NCBI RefSeq assembly: GCF_918741295.1 | Contig: NZ_CAKKNB010000001.1 | Location: forward strand, 1,426,001-1,490,000 | Direction of reading: 5' to 3' | Length of the DNA stretch: 64,000 nucleotides | Origin: Aquabacterium sp. CECT 9606 | Lineage (GTDB): Bacteria; Pseudomonadota; Gammaproteobacteria; Burkholderiales; Burkholderiaceae_C | In this document: one piece after another, positions 17,533 to 26,713 of the stretch | Position numbering within the stretch: the first letter of the stretch is position 1 | Layout: each line of letters opens with the position of its first letter | The notes under the pieces: model-generated | The model's input: the letters and a program-made list of their open reading frames with translations, nothing else | What the model was told of the DNA's origin: nothing | Database searches by the model: none | Position numbers and translations under genes: made by a program

Positions 17533-17548
17533 TGCAAGCATAGGGCTA
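17533..17548 (-). promoter_or_regulatory. possible sigma-54 (-24/-12) promoter of the EPS core operon
   Basis: The minus strand reads TAGCCCTATGCTTGCA, matching 9 of 11 fixed positions of TGGCACGN4TTGC with correct 10-base spacing between the -24 and -12 dinucleotides; the -24 GG is AG. The expected start would leave a ~16-base leader before epsE. Related EPS loci are known to use RpoN with PrsK/PrsR, but the match is weak. Confidence 0.3.
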
Positions 17549-17633
17549 ATTGGCGCATGGAAACTGGCTCATGTGCGCTGAATCCTTGACCTTAGGGGGA
17601 TGCCGCGCGCGTGGTTGTGTGTTCGACACGCCT

Positions 17634-19181
17634 TCACCCAGGCAGTGAATGGGTCCACCGACGCAGCCAAGGCGTGATGGATCCAAAGATCCCAGGTTTT
17701 CGCTCCACCAGTGACAGTAGCAGCTGCGCGTCTTTGGCTTGCCATGCCTTGAAAAGCACGGTGGCTGTCAGAAAGGCGAACAGGTAAACCAGGCCTGCGG
17801 CAAATTGCATGAGCGGCGTATTGGCCACCCACAGGACGGGCAATACCAGCAAGACCGCGGCGAGGGCCGCCGCCGCCAGGCGAAGCAGTTCGCGCACTGG
17901 CAAGGTGATTTTCAGCATTTGCATCAACCCTGCGCCCATGATCAGCAGTACCAGAACACGTGTGATGGCGTGCGCTGCCACGGCACCAGCCAGGCCAAAT
18001 TTGGGCACCAAGGCGATGGACGCCACCATGCTCACCACCAATGACAGCATGGACACCCCGGCACGCAACTTTTGGTGGTCAGTGGTTGACAGCAGCGCGC
18101 CAAAGGCGCTTTCGGCCAAGGTCAATCCACCGACCAGCATCATCACCCGCAGCACGTTGATCACCGGATCGTAACGGTGCCCGTACATGATCGAGATGCC
18201 CAAAGCAGCCCACAGCACACCCAATCCCGCCAGGATCAGGCCGACGAACAGAAAATAGCGCACGGCGTCCGAGAGGATTTCGTTGACTTTGCTCATGCCT
18301 CCCTTGCCGTATGCATGGCCCATCATGGGCATCAGCATGGTGGTCAGCGCGGAGGACAATAGATCGATGCCGCCCCTGGTCAAGGCGGTCGCAATCGCAA
18401 AAAAGCCCACCTCGGCTGGACCGATCAGGGTGCTCAGCAAGAAGGTTTCAATCGTTTTATTGCTGAGCGTACCGACCAGCACCAGCACCACCGTCCACAT
18501 CAAGTGAGGTTTGAGCCGAGTGAGCAGCTCGGGGGAGCAGTCGCCATGGCCGGGGGCAATGCCCTCTTTGCGCAACAGGTACGACACCATCACCACGTGG
18601 CTGGCGCTGATCAACGTGAAAAACAAGACGAAGGTGGTCAAGCTGGCCTGCACCATGCCCAGGGCAACCACGCCGGCGGCGTAGAGCAGGCTCATGGCCA
18701 TGTTGGTGATGGCTTCGACCGAAAAGCGGCTGTAGCCCTTCGCGATGGAGATGTCGAACAGGAAAATCACTTTGGCGATGACGCTGACGATGCACACGCC
18801 CACCAGCAAGCCGATGCTCTCTTGCCAGCCCGCCGGATGAAAGGCGAACACCCCCACCGAAAAGCAACCCAAGACCGACAGCAGGCTCAACCACTGCCTT
18901 CTCTGCAGCCAGCCGTGCACATTGCGCGCTTCTTCAGGGTTGCCTCGGCCCAGGCTTTCTGACACAAACCTGATGCCGGAAATGCCCAGGCCATGGTTGC
19001 CAAACACCACCAGCAAGCCTGAAAGCCACAAAAGATAGGCATATTGCCCATAGTCTTTGGGGCCAAGGCTGCGGGCAATGATCACACTCACGATCAGGCC
19101 CAATGCGGTGGTCACGTAGGTGGACGTGGCAATCAGGGCAGCGGCTTTGAGTGCCACCAATCGACCTTGTGGTCTGTTCAT
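17634..19181 (-). CDS. Wzx-like oligosaccharide flippase (MOP superfamily)
   Basis: 515 residues with about 14 hydrophobic segments. N-terminal STYVTTALGLIVSVIIARSLGPKDYGQYAYLLW is typical of polysaccharide biosynthesis (RfbX/Wzx) flippases. These carry undecaprenyl-pyrophosphate-linked repeat units from the cytoplasmic to the periplasmic face. It is separated from the core operon by ~127 bases and divergent from the acyltransferase operon, so it may have its own promoter in 19182-19309. Confidence 0.92.
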   Translation of the reverse strand: MNRPQGRLVALKAAALIATSTYVTTALGLIVSVIIARSLGPKDYGQYAYLLWLSGLLVVFGNHGLGISGIRFVSESLGRGNPEEARNVHGWLQRRQWLSLLSVLGCFSVGVFAFHPAGWQESIGLLVGVCIVSVIAKVIFLFDISIAKGYSRFSVEAITNMAMSLLYAAGVVALGMVQASLTTFVLFFTLISASHVVMVSYLLRKEGIAPGHGDCSPELLTRLKPHLMWTVVLVLVGTLSNKTIETFLLSTLIGPAEVGFFAIATALTRGGIDLLSSALTTMLMPMMGHAYGKGGMSKVNEILSDAVRYFLFVGLILAGLGVLWAALGISIMYGHRYDPVINVLRVMMLVGGLTLAESAFGALLSTTDHQKLRAGVSMLSLVVSMVASIALVPKFGLAGAVAAHAITRVLVLLIMGAGLMQMLKITLPVRELLRLAAAALAAVLLVLPVLWVANTPLMQFAAGLVYLFAFLTATVLFKAWQAKDAQLLLSLVERKPGIFGSITPWLRRWTHSLPG

Positions 19182-19309
19182 TGGGCGAGCGCGGGGGTTA
19201 AAACAACACAGAAAATCTGAGGCCGTGGGGCCGGGGCAGTGTAGCGGGGTTTATCTTCCATGCAAAAATTGATGTTCGACCAATCACGTTATTCAACTCA
19301 CCCCAGTTC

Positions 19310-20398
19310 ATGACCAAGCTCGCGGCCGGAACTTTGCCTGCAGGCAGCGAAAGATTCCACGAAATTGATCTTTTGCGTGCGTTGGCATGTTTGATGGTGG
19401 TTTTTTTCCACTACGGCCACCGTGGCGCGCTGGATGGGTGGAGTCCGGTGGCCGATCCCAGTGGCTTGGCCGACTTTGCTCGGTATGGTTATCTGGGCGT
19501 CCACCTGTTTTTCATCATCAGCGGTTTTGTGATTTTTTTGAGTGTGCAAAATGCCACCGTTCGCGATTTTGTTGCCTCCAGAGTGTCGCGCTTGTATCCC
19601 GCATATTGGGTGGCCGTTCCGCTCACCTGGGCGTTCGTCAGATTTTTTGATTTACCTGACTTGCAAGTTTCATGGTGGGAGATGTTGGTCAACCTGACCA
19701 TGGTCCCGCACTGGTTTGGGGTTCCCTATGTGGACGGCGCTTATTGGTCGCTGGGGGTGGAGTTGCAGTTTTACATTCTGGTGGGCGTGGCCCTGAAGTT
19801 TGACCTGGACCGAAGGGCGGAATGGTGGCTGGCTGGCTGGTTGTTCTTGGCCTTGGTCAACGGCATCAGGCCGATGTACCCGGTTGAATTTTGGCTGGCG
19901 GCCAATTGGGCGCCGCTATTCACCTTTGGGGCACTGGCCTACCGCATCAAATCCCATGGGGCAACTGCCTGGCGTTTGATTTTGATGGCCTGCGCCTATT
20001 TGCTGGCGCTGTGGTATGGCATCAAGCCTTTCCTTTTGCTAAAACCAGGGCAAGAAATCAACCAAAACCCGTGGGTGGTGGCCGCATTGTTGTCGCTGTT
20101 CGCCTTGATTTTCCTCGTTATTGCCTTTGGGCGAATCAAAATGAAGCGCCATGCGGTGTTTTACTGGGCCGGGCTTTTGACTTATCCCGTGTATTTGCTT
20201 CATGAATACATTGGCTATGCTTTCTTAAGCCTGCTACACCAAAATTCCGTGGGGTTTGTTTCAAGTTCCATCCTGGTTTTGGCTGGGGTGGTCATGGTCT
20301 CTTGGGGACTGAATAGATGGGCTGAAAAGCCCTTGGGCCCGCGCCTTAGGCGGGCCTTGCGTGCCAGGGCCCTTGGCCCCATACCAACTGCAGGATGA
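19310..20398 (+). CDS. acyltransferase family 3 membrane protein
   Basis: 362 residues with about ten hydrophobic segments. Family motifs are present: EIDLLRALACLMVVFFHYG with the catalytic H/R region near the N-terminus, GYLGVHLFFIISGFVIF, and GAYWSLGVELQFYILV. These proteins O-acetylate or otherwise acylate surface polysaccharides. It starts a plus-strand group of four genes and is followed by the ligase with seven bases between. Base composition is less GC-rich than the flanks. The exact acyl group cannot be told from sequence. Confidence 0.9.
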   Translation: MTKLAAGTLPAGSERFHEIDLLRALACLMVVFFHYGHRGALDGWSPVADPSGLADFARYGYLGVHLFFIISGFVIFLSVQNATVRDFVASRVSRLYPAYWVAVPLTWAFVRFFDLPDLQVSWWEMLVNLTMVPHWFGVPYVDGAYWSLGVELQFYILVGVALKFDLDRRAEWWLAGWLFLALVNGIRPMYPVEFWLAANWAPLFTFGALAYRIKSHGATAWRLILMACAYLLALWYGIKPFLLLKPGQEINQNPWVVAALLSLFALIFLVIAFGRIKMKRHAVFYWAGLLTYPVYLLHEYIGYAFLSLLHQNSVGFVSSSILVLAGVVMVSWGLNRWAEKPLGPRLRRALRARALGPIPTAG

Positions 20399-20405
20399 CT
20401 TGGGC

Positions 20406-21746
20406 ATGAGCTTCATCGCTTTTTTGCTGTATCTGTTCTTCACGTTCCTGCGGCCGGTTGAGCTGTTTGCCCAGTGGTTGATTCCATACCGGCCCATGCT
20501 GGTGCTTTGGCTGTTCGCGTTTTCAACCGCCTTGATTCAGGTTTTTCGCCAGAAGCGTGTGGCCGCGCGTCCGCTCCATTACTGGCTGCTTTTTTCCCTG
20601 ACATTGGCCATTGTTTTTTCCATGTTGTTTTCTGGCTGGGCGGGAGGGGCACTTCCCGCTGCCAGCGACTTCAGCGCTTCCGCGCTTTTGTTCGTGTTGA
20701 TCAGTTTCAACCTGGTGACCATTGAGCGTTTGCGCTCTGCCTGTTATGTGATTTTGCTCAGCATGACCATATTGAGCTTGGCAGGCATCAATGCCTATCA
20801 CACGGGTTACATGGCCGAAGAGTTGGTATTGCAACAGCGCAAGGACGATGATGTCATCGGAGAATTGGCGGAGAAACCTGCCATTCCGGCCTTGGATGAT
20901 TCGGGGATTTACATGTGGCGGGTGCGCGGCGTCGGGTTCTTCAACGACCCCAATGACTTTGCGCAAGCCATTGTGATGACCATGCCCATGCTCTGGTGGT
21001 TTTATCGCCGTGGCCGTTGGGTCAGGAATTTTCTGATGATTGGTTTGCCAGGCATGGTGCTGGGCTATGCGGTTTTTCTGACCAATTCTCGCGGTGCTTT
21101 GCTGGGAATGGCGTCCTTGCTTTTTTTTGGAGTTCGAAGCGTGTTGGGCACCACCAGGACAGCCATTTTGATGGCCGTGATGGGCAGCGGGGCCATGTTG
21201 GCCAACATGACGGGGGGGCGAGGTTTTTCCAGCCAGGAAGAATCGGCCAGCGGGCGCATTGATGCCTGGTACGAGGGGTTCATGATGTTGAAATCATCCC
21301 CATTGTTCGGTGTTGGCTATGGCAATTTTACAGAGCACCATTATTTGACGGCTCACAATTCTTTTGTGCTGTGCTTCGCAGAATTGGGCATGTTCGGTTA
21401 CACCATATGGATCGCGTTGTTGGTGCTGGCCTATAAAGCGGTCAATCTGGTAGCGCAAAATGCCCCCGACGGGTCGTTGGAACGAGATGCCGGCTTGTTA
21501 TTGAGATCGTCTTTCATCGGGTACATCACTTGCGCCTGGTTTTTGTCCCGAACTTACCAACCTATCCTCTACGCTTTGATGGCCTTGTGTTCTGCCGCGC
21601 TGTTTTGCGCTCAGCAGCATCCGGCAGTTTCAGCCGATTCCGTGTTGAAAAAGCGCATGCCCTGGTTTTTATCGACCATGACGATGGTCACGCTCAGCAT
21701 GACGGCGGTTTACATGTTCATCTTCATGCACAATTTGAAGCATTGA
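20406..21746 (+). CDS. O-antigen ligase/polymerase-like membrane protein (WaaL/Wzy family)
   Basis: 446 residues with about 12 hydrophobic segments and a large periplasmic loop (residues ~290-340). RVRGVGFFNDPNDFAQAIV and GVGYGNFTEHHYLTAHNSFVLCFAELG are hallmarks of the O-antigen ligase family, especially the exosortase-A-associated O-ligase subgroup. In this locus it is the best candidate for the EPS polymerase. The longer ORF begins at 20361 inside the acyltransferase gene; ATG 20406 has AGGA upstream and is preferred. Confidence 0.85.
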   Translation: MSFIAFLLYLFFTFLRPVELFAQWLIPYRPMLVLWLFAFSTALIQVFRQKRVAARPLHYWLLFSLTLAIVFSMLFSGWAGGALPAASDFSASALLFVLISFNLVTIERLRSACYVILLSMTILSLAGINAYHTGYMAEELVLQQRKDDDVIGELAEKPAIPALDDSGIYMWRVRGVGFFNDPNDFAQAIVMTMPMLWWFYRRGRWVRNFLMIGLPGMVLGYAVFLTNSRGALLGMASLLFFGVRSVLGTTRTAILMAVMGSGAMLANMTGGRGFSSQEESASGRIDAWYEGFMMLKSSPLFGVGYGNFTEHHYLTAHNSFVLCFAELGMFGYTIWIALLVLAYKAVNLVAQNAPDGSLERDAGLLLRSSFIGYITCAWFLSRTYQPILYALMALCSAALFCAQQHPAVSADSVLKKRMPWFLSTMTMVTLSMTAVYMFIFMHNLKH

Positions 21747-21818
21747 GCAGTCGTGGATTGCGATGTCCGGCTGCGTGCTGGCGCCGCTGTCTTGACCGTT
21801 TTTCTGGGTGGCCCGTGC

Positions 21819-21849
21819 TAGACTCATCAGGTTTTGCCAAGTTGGCAAA
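21819..21849 (+). promoter_or_regulatory. extended -10 and perfect 17-bp palindrome before the deacetylase-like gene
   Basis: An extended -10 (TGCTAGACT; hexamer 21819-21824) is followed at the expected transcription start by TTTGCCAAGTTGGCAAA (21833-21849), a perfect inverted repeat with 8-base arms and one central base. One-base spacing excludes a simple RNA hairpin, so a protein operator is more likely. The start codon is 50 bases downstream. Confidence 0.45.
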
Positions 21850-21898
21850 CCCGTGCTGTAAAGCTCGACATGGTATTGACGTTTTAATCCATTCACAC

Positions 21899-23080
21899 AT
21901 GACCATTGCCTTGTGGGTCTTGCTTTTGTTGTTGGGCGCAGCCTCTGCGGCGGTGCTGCTGGAAGTCCGAAAGAAAAACCTCTTGGTGTGGCTCAAAAGC
22001 TATCTCAAGCAGGATTGGCGGGCCAGCGCTCCTGAGGGGGTTACCAAGCACCTCATGTTTTGCTTTGTGGATCATTTCGAGCCGCAATGGCAGTCGCCCA
22101 GTTACGAAACCGAGTGCGCGCGCGTTGCTCGTTGGCGGCAGGAATATCCAGCGTTGTGCGCGGGGCGCAAGGATGCTGATGGGCGTTCCCCGGTGCATTC
22201 TTTTTTCTACCCCGAAGAAGAATACCGCCCGGAGCACCTCAATGCGCTTGTCGATCTTTGCCGCATGGGCCTGGGTGAAATTGAGATTCACCTCCACCAT
22301 GACAAGGACACCGAGCAAGGCTTGCGCGAAAAGCTTCAGCGTTTCACCGAGTTGTTGATCCGCGATCACGGGGCCTTGCCCCGGCACCCCGTCACCAAGC
22401 AGGCTCAATGGTGTTTCATCCATGGCAACTGGGCGCTGGACAACAGCCACCCGCAGGGCCATGGGCATGGTTGCGGTGTGAATAATGAGTTGATCGTTCT
22501 GCGCGAAGAGGGCTGCTATGTTGACTACACCTTCCCAGCTGCCCCCGATCCCTGTCAGACCAGCACCATCAACAACATCTATTACGCCACTGACGATCCT
22601 GCGCGGCCCAAGTCGCATGACACTGGGGTGCGGGTCGAGGTTGGCGGTCAGCCCGTGGGTGACCTGATGATCATCCAGGGCCCTCTGGGTTTCATGAAGA
22701 AGAGCCGCAAGTTCGGCGTCTTGCCACGGATCGAAAACTCGGACGTGCGAACCAGCTCTCCGCCTACGAACGACCGGGTGGATGATTGGGTGAATACCGG
22801 TATCCACGTGAAAGGCCGGCCCGAGTGGATTTTCGTCAAGGTGCACACCCATGGCACCCAAGAGCGAGACATGGACACATTGCTTGGCACGCCGATGCGC
22901 GAGGCGTTCAAGTACCTGGAAACCCGCTACAACGACGGGCGCGACTGGAAGTTGCACTACGTGAGCGCCCGCGAGATGTACAACATCGTGAAGGCTGCCG
23001 AGGCCGGCAAGTCAGGTGACCCCGTGGACTACCGCGATTTTGTGGTCGCTCGTCCCACCTATGTGCCTGAGGCGCGGTGA
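21899..23080 (+). CDS. membrane-anchored deacetylase-like protein of unknown function
   Basis: 393 residues. One N-terminal hydrophobic segment (residues 3-22) is followed by a basic stretch (EVRKKNLLVWLKSYLK) and a ~350-residue soluble domain. The domain has histidine/aspartate-rich motifs resembling, but not clearly matching, NodB deacetylases: CFVDHFEPQW, EIEIHLHHDKD, WCFIHGNWALDNS, FVKVHTHGTQERDMD. I do not recognise a named family. Conserved-looking H/D/E clusters suggest a metal-dependent hydrolase acting on a polysaccharide or lipid-linked sugar. The ORF runs back to 21530, but only the ATG at 21899 gives a sensible N-terminus outside the ligase gene. The basic stretch after the anchor would favour a cytoplasmic domain by the positive-inside rule. 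Confidence 0.7.
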   Translation: MTIALWVLLLLLGAASAAVLLEVRKKNLLVWLKSYLKQDWRASAPEGVTKHLMFCFVDHFEPQWQSPSYETECARVARWRQEYPALCAGRKDADGRSPVHSFFYPEEEYRPEHLNALVDLCRMGLGEIEIHLHHDKDTEQGLREKLQRFTELLIRDHGALPRHPVTKQAQWCFIHGNWALDNSHPQGHGHGCGVNNELIVLREEGCYVDYTFPAAPDPCQTSTINNIYYATDDPARPKSHDTGVRVEVGGQPVGDLMIIQGPLGFMKKSRKFGVLPRIENSDVRTSSPPTNDRVDDWVNTGIHVKGRPEWIFVKVHTHGTQERDMDTLLGTPMREAFKYLETRYNDGRDWKLHYVSAREMYNIVKAAEAGKSGDPVDYRDFVVARPTYVPEAR

Positions 23081-23098
23081 TGTTTTTGTTGTGTTTCC

Positions 23099-24289
23099 GT
23101 GCGGGGTCTGAACTTGCTTGAGTTCTTTGCCGTGGCTGGCGTGGCGCTGGTGGTGTATTCGTATGCGCTATACCCCGTCGTGCTTTCGCTGGTGGCCTCG
23201 TGGGTGCAGTTGGTGGGCGACGCCCGCTATGTCCTGCAGAAAGGCGACCGCCGCGCCCATCCTGAGGTTGGTTTGCCGCGCGTCGCCGTTGTGATTTCCG
23301 CCTTCAATGAAGCCAAGCACTTGGCTGCCCGGATTGACAACCTGTTGGCCTTGGACTACCCCGCAGAGTTACTGAGTTGCTACATCGGCTCGGACGGAAG
23401 CCGCGATCAAACCGGTCAGATCCTGACCGCTTGCCGTGATCCCCGCATCCATGGTTTTGTTTTTGAGCAAAATCGCGGCAAGGCCAGCGTGCTCAATGAT
23501 CTGGTGTCCCGCGGCACTGAACCCATCATTGTTTTTTCAGACGCCAATACCTTTTTTGATGCGCAGGCTTTAAAGCGGCTGGTGAGGCATTTTGCCGATG
23601 CCAAGGTGGGAGGCGTCAGCGGCGAGTTGCGTTTATTGCGCTCGGCTGGCGATAACCAAGACAGCCTCTACTGGCGGTTGGAACAGTTTTTGAAGTTTTT
23701 CGAAGCCCGCATCCATGGTTTGTTGGGCGCCAACGGTGCCATTTACGGTATTCGTCGAGCGCTGTGGCAACCATTGCCGCCAGACACTGTGTGCGACGAT
23801 TTTTGCGTGGCCATGAATGTGTCGGCCACGGGGGCCAAACTGGTTTACGAGCCGACGGCCTTCGCTGAAGAAGACTCTCCCGAATCCATGACGGATGAAT
23901 ATCACCGCCGCATTCGAATCGGCATTGGCAATTTCCAGGCGTTTTACCGCCATCCCGAATATCTTTGGAAAACCTCTTGGGGAACGCGTTTTTCTTATAT
24001 CTCGCACAAGGTTTTGCGCTGGTTTGCACCACACCTGCTGATCGTCTCTTTGCTCGCGTCCGCGGCATTGGGATTGCAGTTTTCAAGCTGGGCGTGGGTG
24101 GCGGGGCTGGAACTCACTGCTTATGTTTGCGCTGCCGGCTTGTATTGGCACAGCGGCCGTGGCGGCAGGTTGCCCTCGCTCTTGAAGATCACCGCCTTTT
24201 TATTTGCGCTGAATTGGGCATTCCTGATCGCTTCGATGCGCCATGCCACGGGCCGCTTCAGTGGTTCCTGGCGGCGGACGGCACGCTGA
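23099..24289 (+). CDS. glycosyltransferase family 2, membrane-bound
   Basis: 396 residues. An N-terminal hydrophobic segment, then a GT-A domain: VVISAFNEAKHLAARI, GSDGSRDQTGQI, VFSDANTFFD, and a later acidic FAEEDSPES. Two to three C-terminal hydrophobic segments follow. This is the HAS/cellulose-synthase-like layout of processive or membrane-associated GT2 enzymes, though the usual QxxRW motif reads RRIRIGIGN. The frame is closed upstream by the previous gene's stop, so the start is the GTG at 23099. It converges on the next gene with nine bases between. Confidence 0.88.
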   Translation: MRGLNLLEFFAVAGVALVVYSYALYPVVLSLVASWVQLVGDARYVLQKGDRRAHPEVGLPRVAVVISAFNEAKHLAARIDNLLALDYPAELLSCYIGSDGSRDQTGQILTACRDPRIHGFVFEQNRGKASVLNDLVSRGTEPIIVFSDANTFFDAQALKRLVRHFADAKVGGVSGELRLLRSAGDNQDSLYWRLEQFLKFFEARIHGLLGANGAIYGIRRALWQPLPPDTVCDDFCVAMNVSATGAKLVYEPTAFAEEDSPESMTDEYHRRIRIGIGNFQAFYRHPEYLWKTSWGTRFSYISHKVLRWFAPHLLIVSLLASAALGLQFSSWAWVAGLELTAYVCAAGLYWHSGRGGRLPSLLKITAFLFALNWAFLIASMRHATGRFSGSWRRTAR

Positions 24290-24298
24290 GCTTCCGGC

Positions 24299-25429
24299 TC
24301 ACGCTTCCATGGCGGTGGTGTAGAAGCCTTCGTAAGCCTGCTGCAAAGCGGTGATCGATGCGTTTTGCCGCACCCAGTCATTCGCTGCCGACCCCAGGCG
24401 AGTGCGCAATTCCGATGAGTCGAGGAGCAGGGACAGGGCTTCTTCGAGGGCTTGAGCGTCGTCCACCGGAACCAATAAACCAGTTTGTTGATGGTGAATG
24501 ATTTCAGGGTTGCCGCCCACGGCGCTCGCCACCACCGGCAGGCTCGTGGCACAGGCTTCCAATAAAGCGATCGACAGGCCTTCGGTTTTGGACGGCAGCG
24601 CAAAGATGTCGAAGGCTGGCAGCAGGTCGGACACATCCGAGCGCTGGCCAGTGATGAGCAAGCGGTCTGCCACGCCCAAAGCCTGCGCTTGGGCCTTCAA
24701 GGAGGCTTCCAGCTCGCCATAACCCACGATGACCACCCGCAGTGCAGGGAAGCGGGCCATCAACCGGGGCAGGATGCCCACCAGCAGGCCGTGATTTTTG
24801 AGGCCGACCAGGCGGCCCACGCAGCCAATGACCAAGTCCTTCTCGTCAAGGGCCAGGGTTGTGCGTGCCGCATGACGACGCGGTGCCGAGTTCTGGAATC
24901 GATCGACCGGGATGCCGTTGAGCACGGTGGTAGCGCGGGCGGCTGGAACCATGTTCAGGGCAATGTAACGGTCGAAAACTTGTTGGCCCACCATGGCCAG
25001 GCGCGCGGTTCGGGTCAACGAGGCCCGGTAGATCCACCTCAACCTGCGGTTGCTCAGACGGGTGCCCATGTCGTGGCAGGTGCCCACCAGGGTGGGGCGT
25101 TTGACCATGCCGAACAAGGCGCAGGCCGCGTAATAATTGGGCGAGAAATTATGGGCATGAACGATGTCCGCATTTTGCTCGACCGCACTGCGGCGCAGGG
25201 TGCTCAACACGCCAAGGTCAAAAGGTTTGGATTTATTGCCCGAAAGAACTGCGACGCCTGCCTTGGTCAATTCATCGGCCAAACCTTCGGCCCGGTTGAT
25301 GCTGAAAACGCAGACCCGGTGGCCTTGTCGATGTTGTTCAATTGCCAAATCGGTGACCACCCTTTCCAGGCCGCCAAACTCAAGTGAATCAACGACATGA
25401 ATGAGACTCAGGGGGCGAGATGTCGGCAT
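24299..25429 (-). CDS. glycosyltransferase family 4
   Basis: 376 residues, GT-B fold. N-terminal LIHVVDSLEFGGLERVVTDLA carries the glycine-rich acceptor loop. The C-terminal half has GCVGRLVGLKNHGLLV and LPSKTEGLSIALLEACA, the EX7E nucleotide-sugar site, followed by PVVASAVGGNPEII. It resembles the PEP-CTERM/EpsH-associated sugar transferases. The only minus-strand gene between two plus-strand groups, divergent from the next GT4 with 75 bases between them for both promoters. Confidence 0.9.
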   Translation of the reverse strand: MPTSRPLSLIHVVDSLEFGGLERVVTDLAIEQHRQGHRVCVFSINRAEGLADELTKAGVAVLSGNKSKPFDLGVLSTLRRSAVEQNADIVHAHNFSPNYYAACALFGMVKRPTLVGTCHDMGTRLSNRRLRWIYRASLTRTARLAMVGQQVFDRYIALNMVPAARATTVLNGIPVDRFQNSAPRRHAARTTLALDEKDLVIGCVGRLVGLKNHGLLVGILPRLMARFPALRVVIVGYGELEASLKAQAQALGVADRLLITGQRSDVSDLLPAFDIFALPSKTEGLSIALLEACATSLPVVASAVGGNPEIIHHQQTGLLVPVDDAQALEEALSLLLDSSELRTRLGSAANDWVRQNASITALQQAYEGFYTTAMEA

Positions 25430-25504
25430 ATGAATTCACTGAGCGGCTTTGGCAGGCCGAGTGGCAAATCGGCGATGCTACACTGGTTCTAAGGAACCTT
25501 TTTA

Positions 25505-26713
25505 ATGCTGAACTATAAATTATCAAAGCACGTCACCCGGGTGCTCTATCACCACCGCACGCAAGGGAAGGCGGTCGAAGGTGTTCATATTCGAGGCATC
25601 ACCGATGCATTGCGGGCGGATGGTGTTCAGGTAGACATTATTTCTTTGCCGGGCGCAGATCCTTATATCAGCCCCAAAGCCATGTCTCCCACGCAGCAGG
25701 CCACCAGCCTGATGAAGTTGGTTTCCAGGTTTCCTGAACCCTTGTTTGAATTGGCCGAGTTGGGCTACAACTTGGTTTCATTCTGGCGTGTGTCACGGTA
25801 TCTTTCCCAGTACAAGGATGTCGGATTCATTTACGAGCGTTATTCGCTGTTCATGTTTGCCACTGTCCTTCTGGCACGCTGGAAGAAACTGCCCATCATT
25901 CTCGAGGTCAATGACTCGGCCAGTGTGGTGCGTGTGCGCCCTTTATTCTTTTTGCGCGTGGCCATGGTGGTAGAGCGCTGGGTATTCAAGAATGCGTCTG
26001 GCCTGGTGTTTGTGTCGGGTGTATTCAGGGATCGCATCAAGGCCGCTCATGGCTTAATTGCGCCGGCCATCATCACGCCCAATGCGGCCAACATTGACAA
26101 ATTCAGCTACACGCCTGAGCAGCGACTTGCCGCCCGCAAGAAGTGGGGCGTCGAGTCTGACGTGGTTTGCGGCTACCTCGGGGCCTTCGTGCCCTGGCAT
26201 GCCATTGACCAATTTGTTTATCGCATCGCGGACCACTTGAAGGCAACCCCTCACCTCAAGCTGCTGCTGGTGGGCGATGGCGCCACGTATGGCGCGGTGG
26301 AAGCTTTTGTCAAGGAGCGGGGGCTGGAGCAACAGATTTTGCTCACGGGCCGGGTCGCTCACGATGACGTGCCAGGCTTGCTGGCGGCGATGGACATGGC
26401 GATCTTGCCCAGCGCGGGCGACTACACCTCGCCGGTCAAATTGTTCGAGTTCATGGCCTGTGGCATTGCGCCGATTGCCCCTGATTTCTTGCCGATCCGC
26501 GAGGTGCTGATCGAGGGGGAAACCGGGTGGATGTTCCCCGCTGGTGAGCTGGATGTGGCGGTTCAGGCGGTGCTGAAGTTCAGTCAAGACCGTGCGGCGC
26601 TGTCTCGGGTTGGCCAGGTGGCCAGGGCTTACGTGGCCAAAGAGCGCCAGTGGCGCAACAACGTGTCGCAGCTGGTGGAGTTTTTCCTTGAGCTGACGGG
26701 CAAGCGTCCATGA
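25505..26713 (+). CDS. glycosyltransferase family 4
   Basis: 402 residues, GT-B fold. N-terminal VLYHHRTQGKAVEGVHIRGI with a ligand loop, ILEVNDSASVVRVR, and a C-terminal donor site GYLGAFVPWHAIDQFV, LLVGDGATYG, and LPSAGDYTSPVKLFEFMACG (a variant of the EX7E region). The stop overlaps the start of the acetyltransferase gene by four bases (ATGA), so the two are translationally coupled and probably modify the same repeat unit. Confidence 0.9.
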   Translation: MLNYKLSKHVTRVLYHHRTQGKAVEGVHIRGITDALRADGVQVDIISLPGADPYISPKAMSPTQQATSLMKLVSRFPEPLFELAELGYNLVSFWRVSRYLSQYKDVGFIYERYSLFMFATVLLARWKKLPIILEVNDSASVVRVRPLFFLRVAMVVERWVFKNASGLVFVSGVFRDRIKAAHGLIAPAIITPNAANIDKFSYTPEQRLAARKKWGVESDVVCGYLGAFVPWHAIDQFVYRIADHLKATPHLKLLLVGDGATYGAVEAFVKERGLEQQILLTGRVAHDDVPGLLAAMDMAILPSAGDYTSPVKLFEFMACGIAPIAPDFLPIREVLIEGETGWMFPAGELDVAVQAVLKFSQDRAALSRVGQVARAYVAKERQWRNNVSQLVEFFLELTGKRP

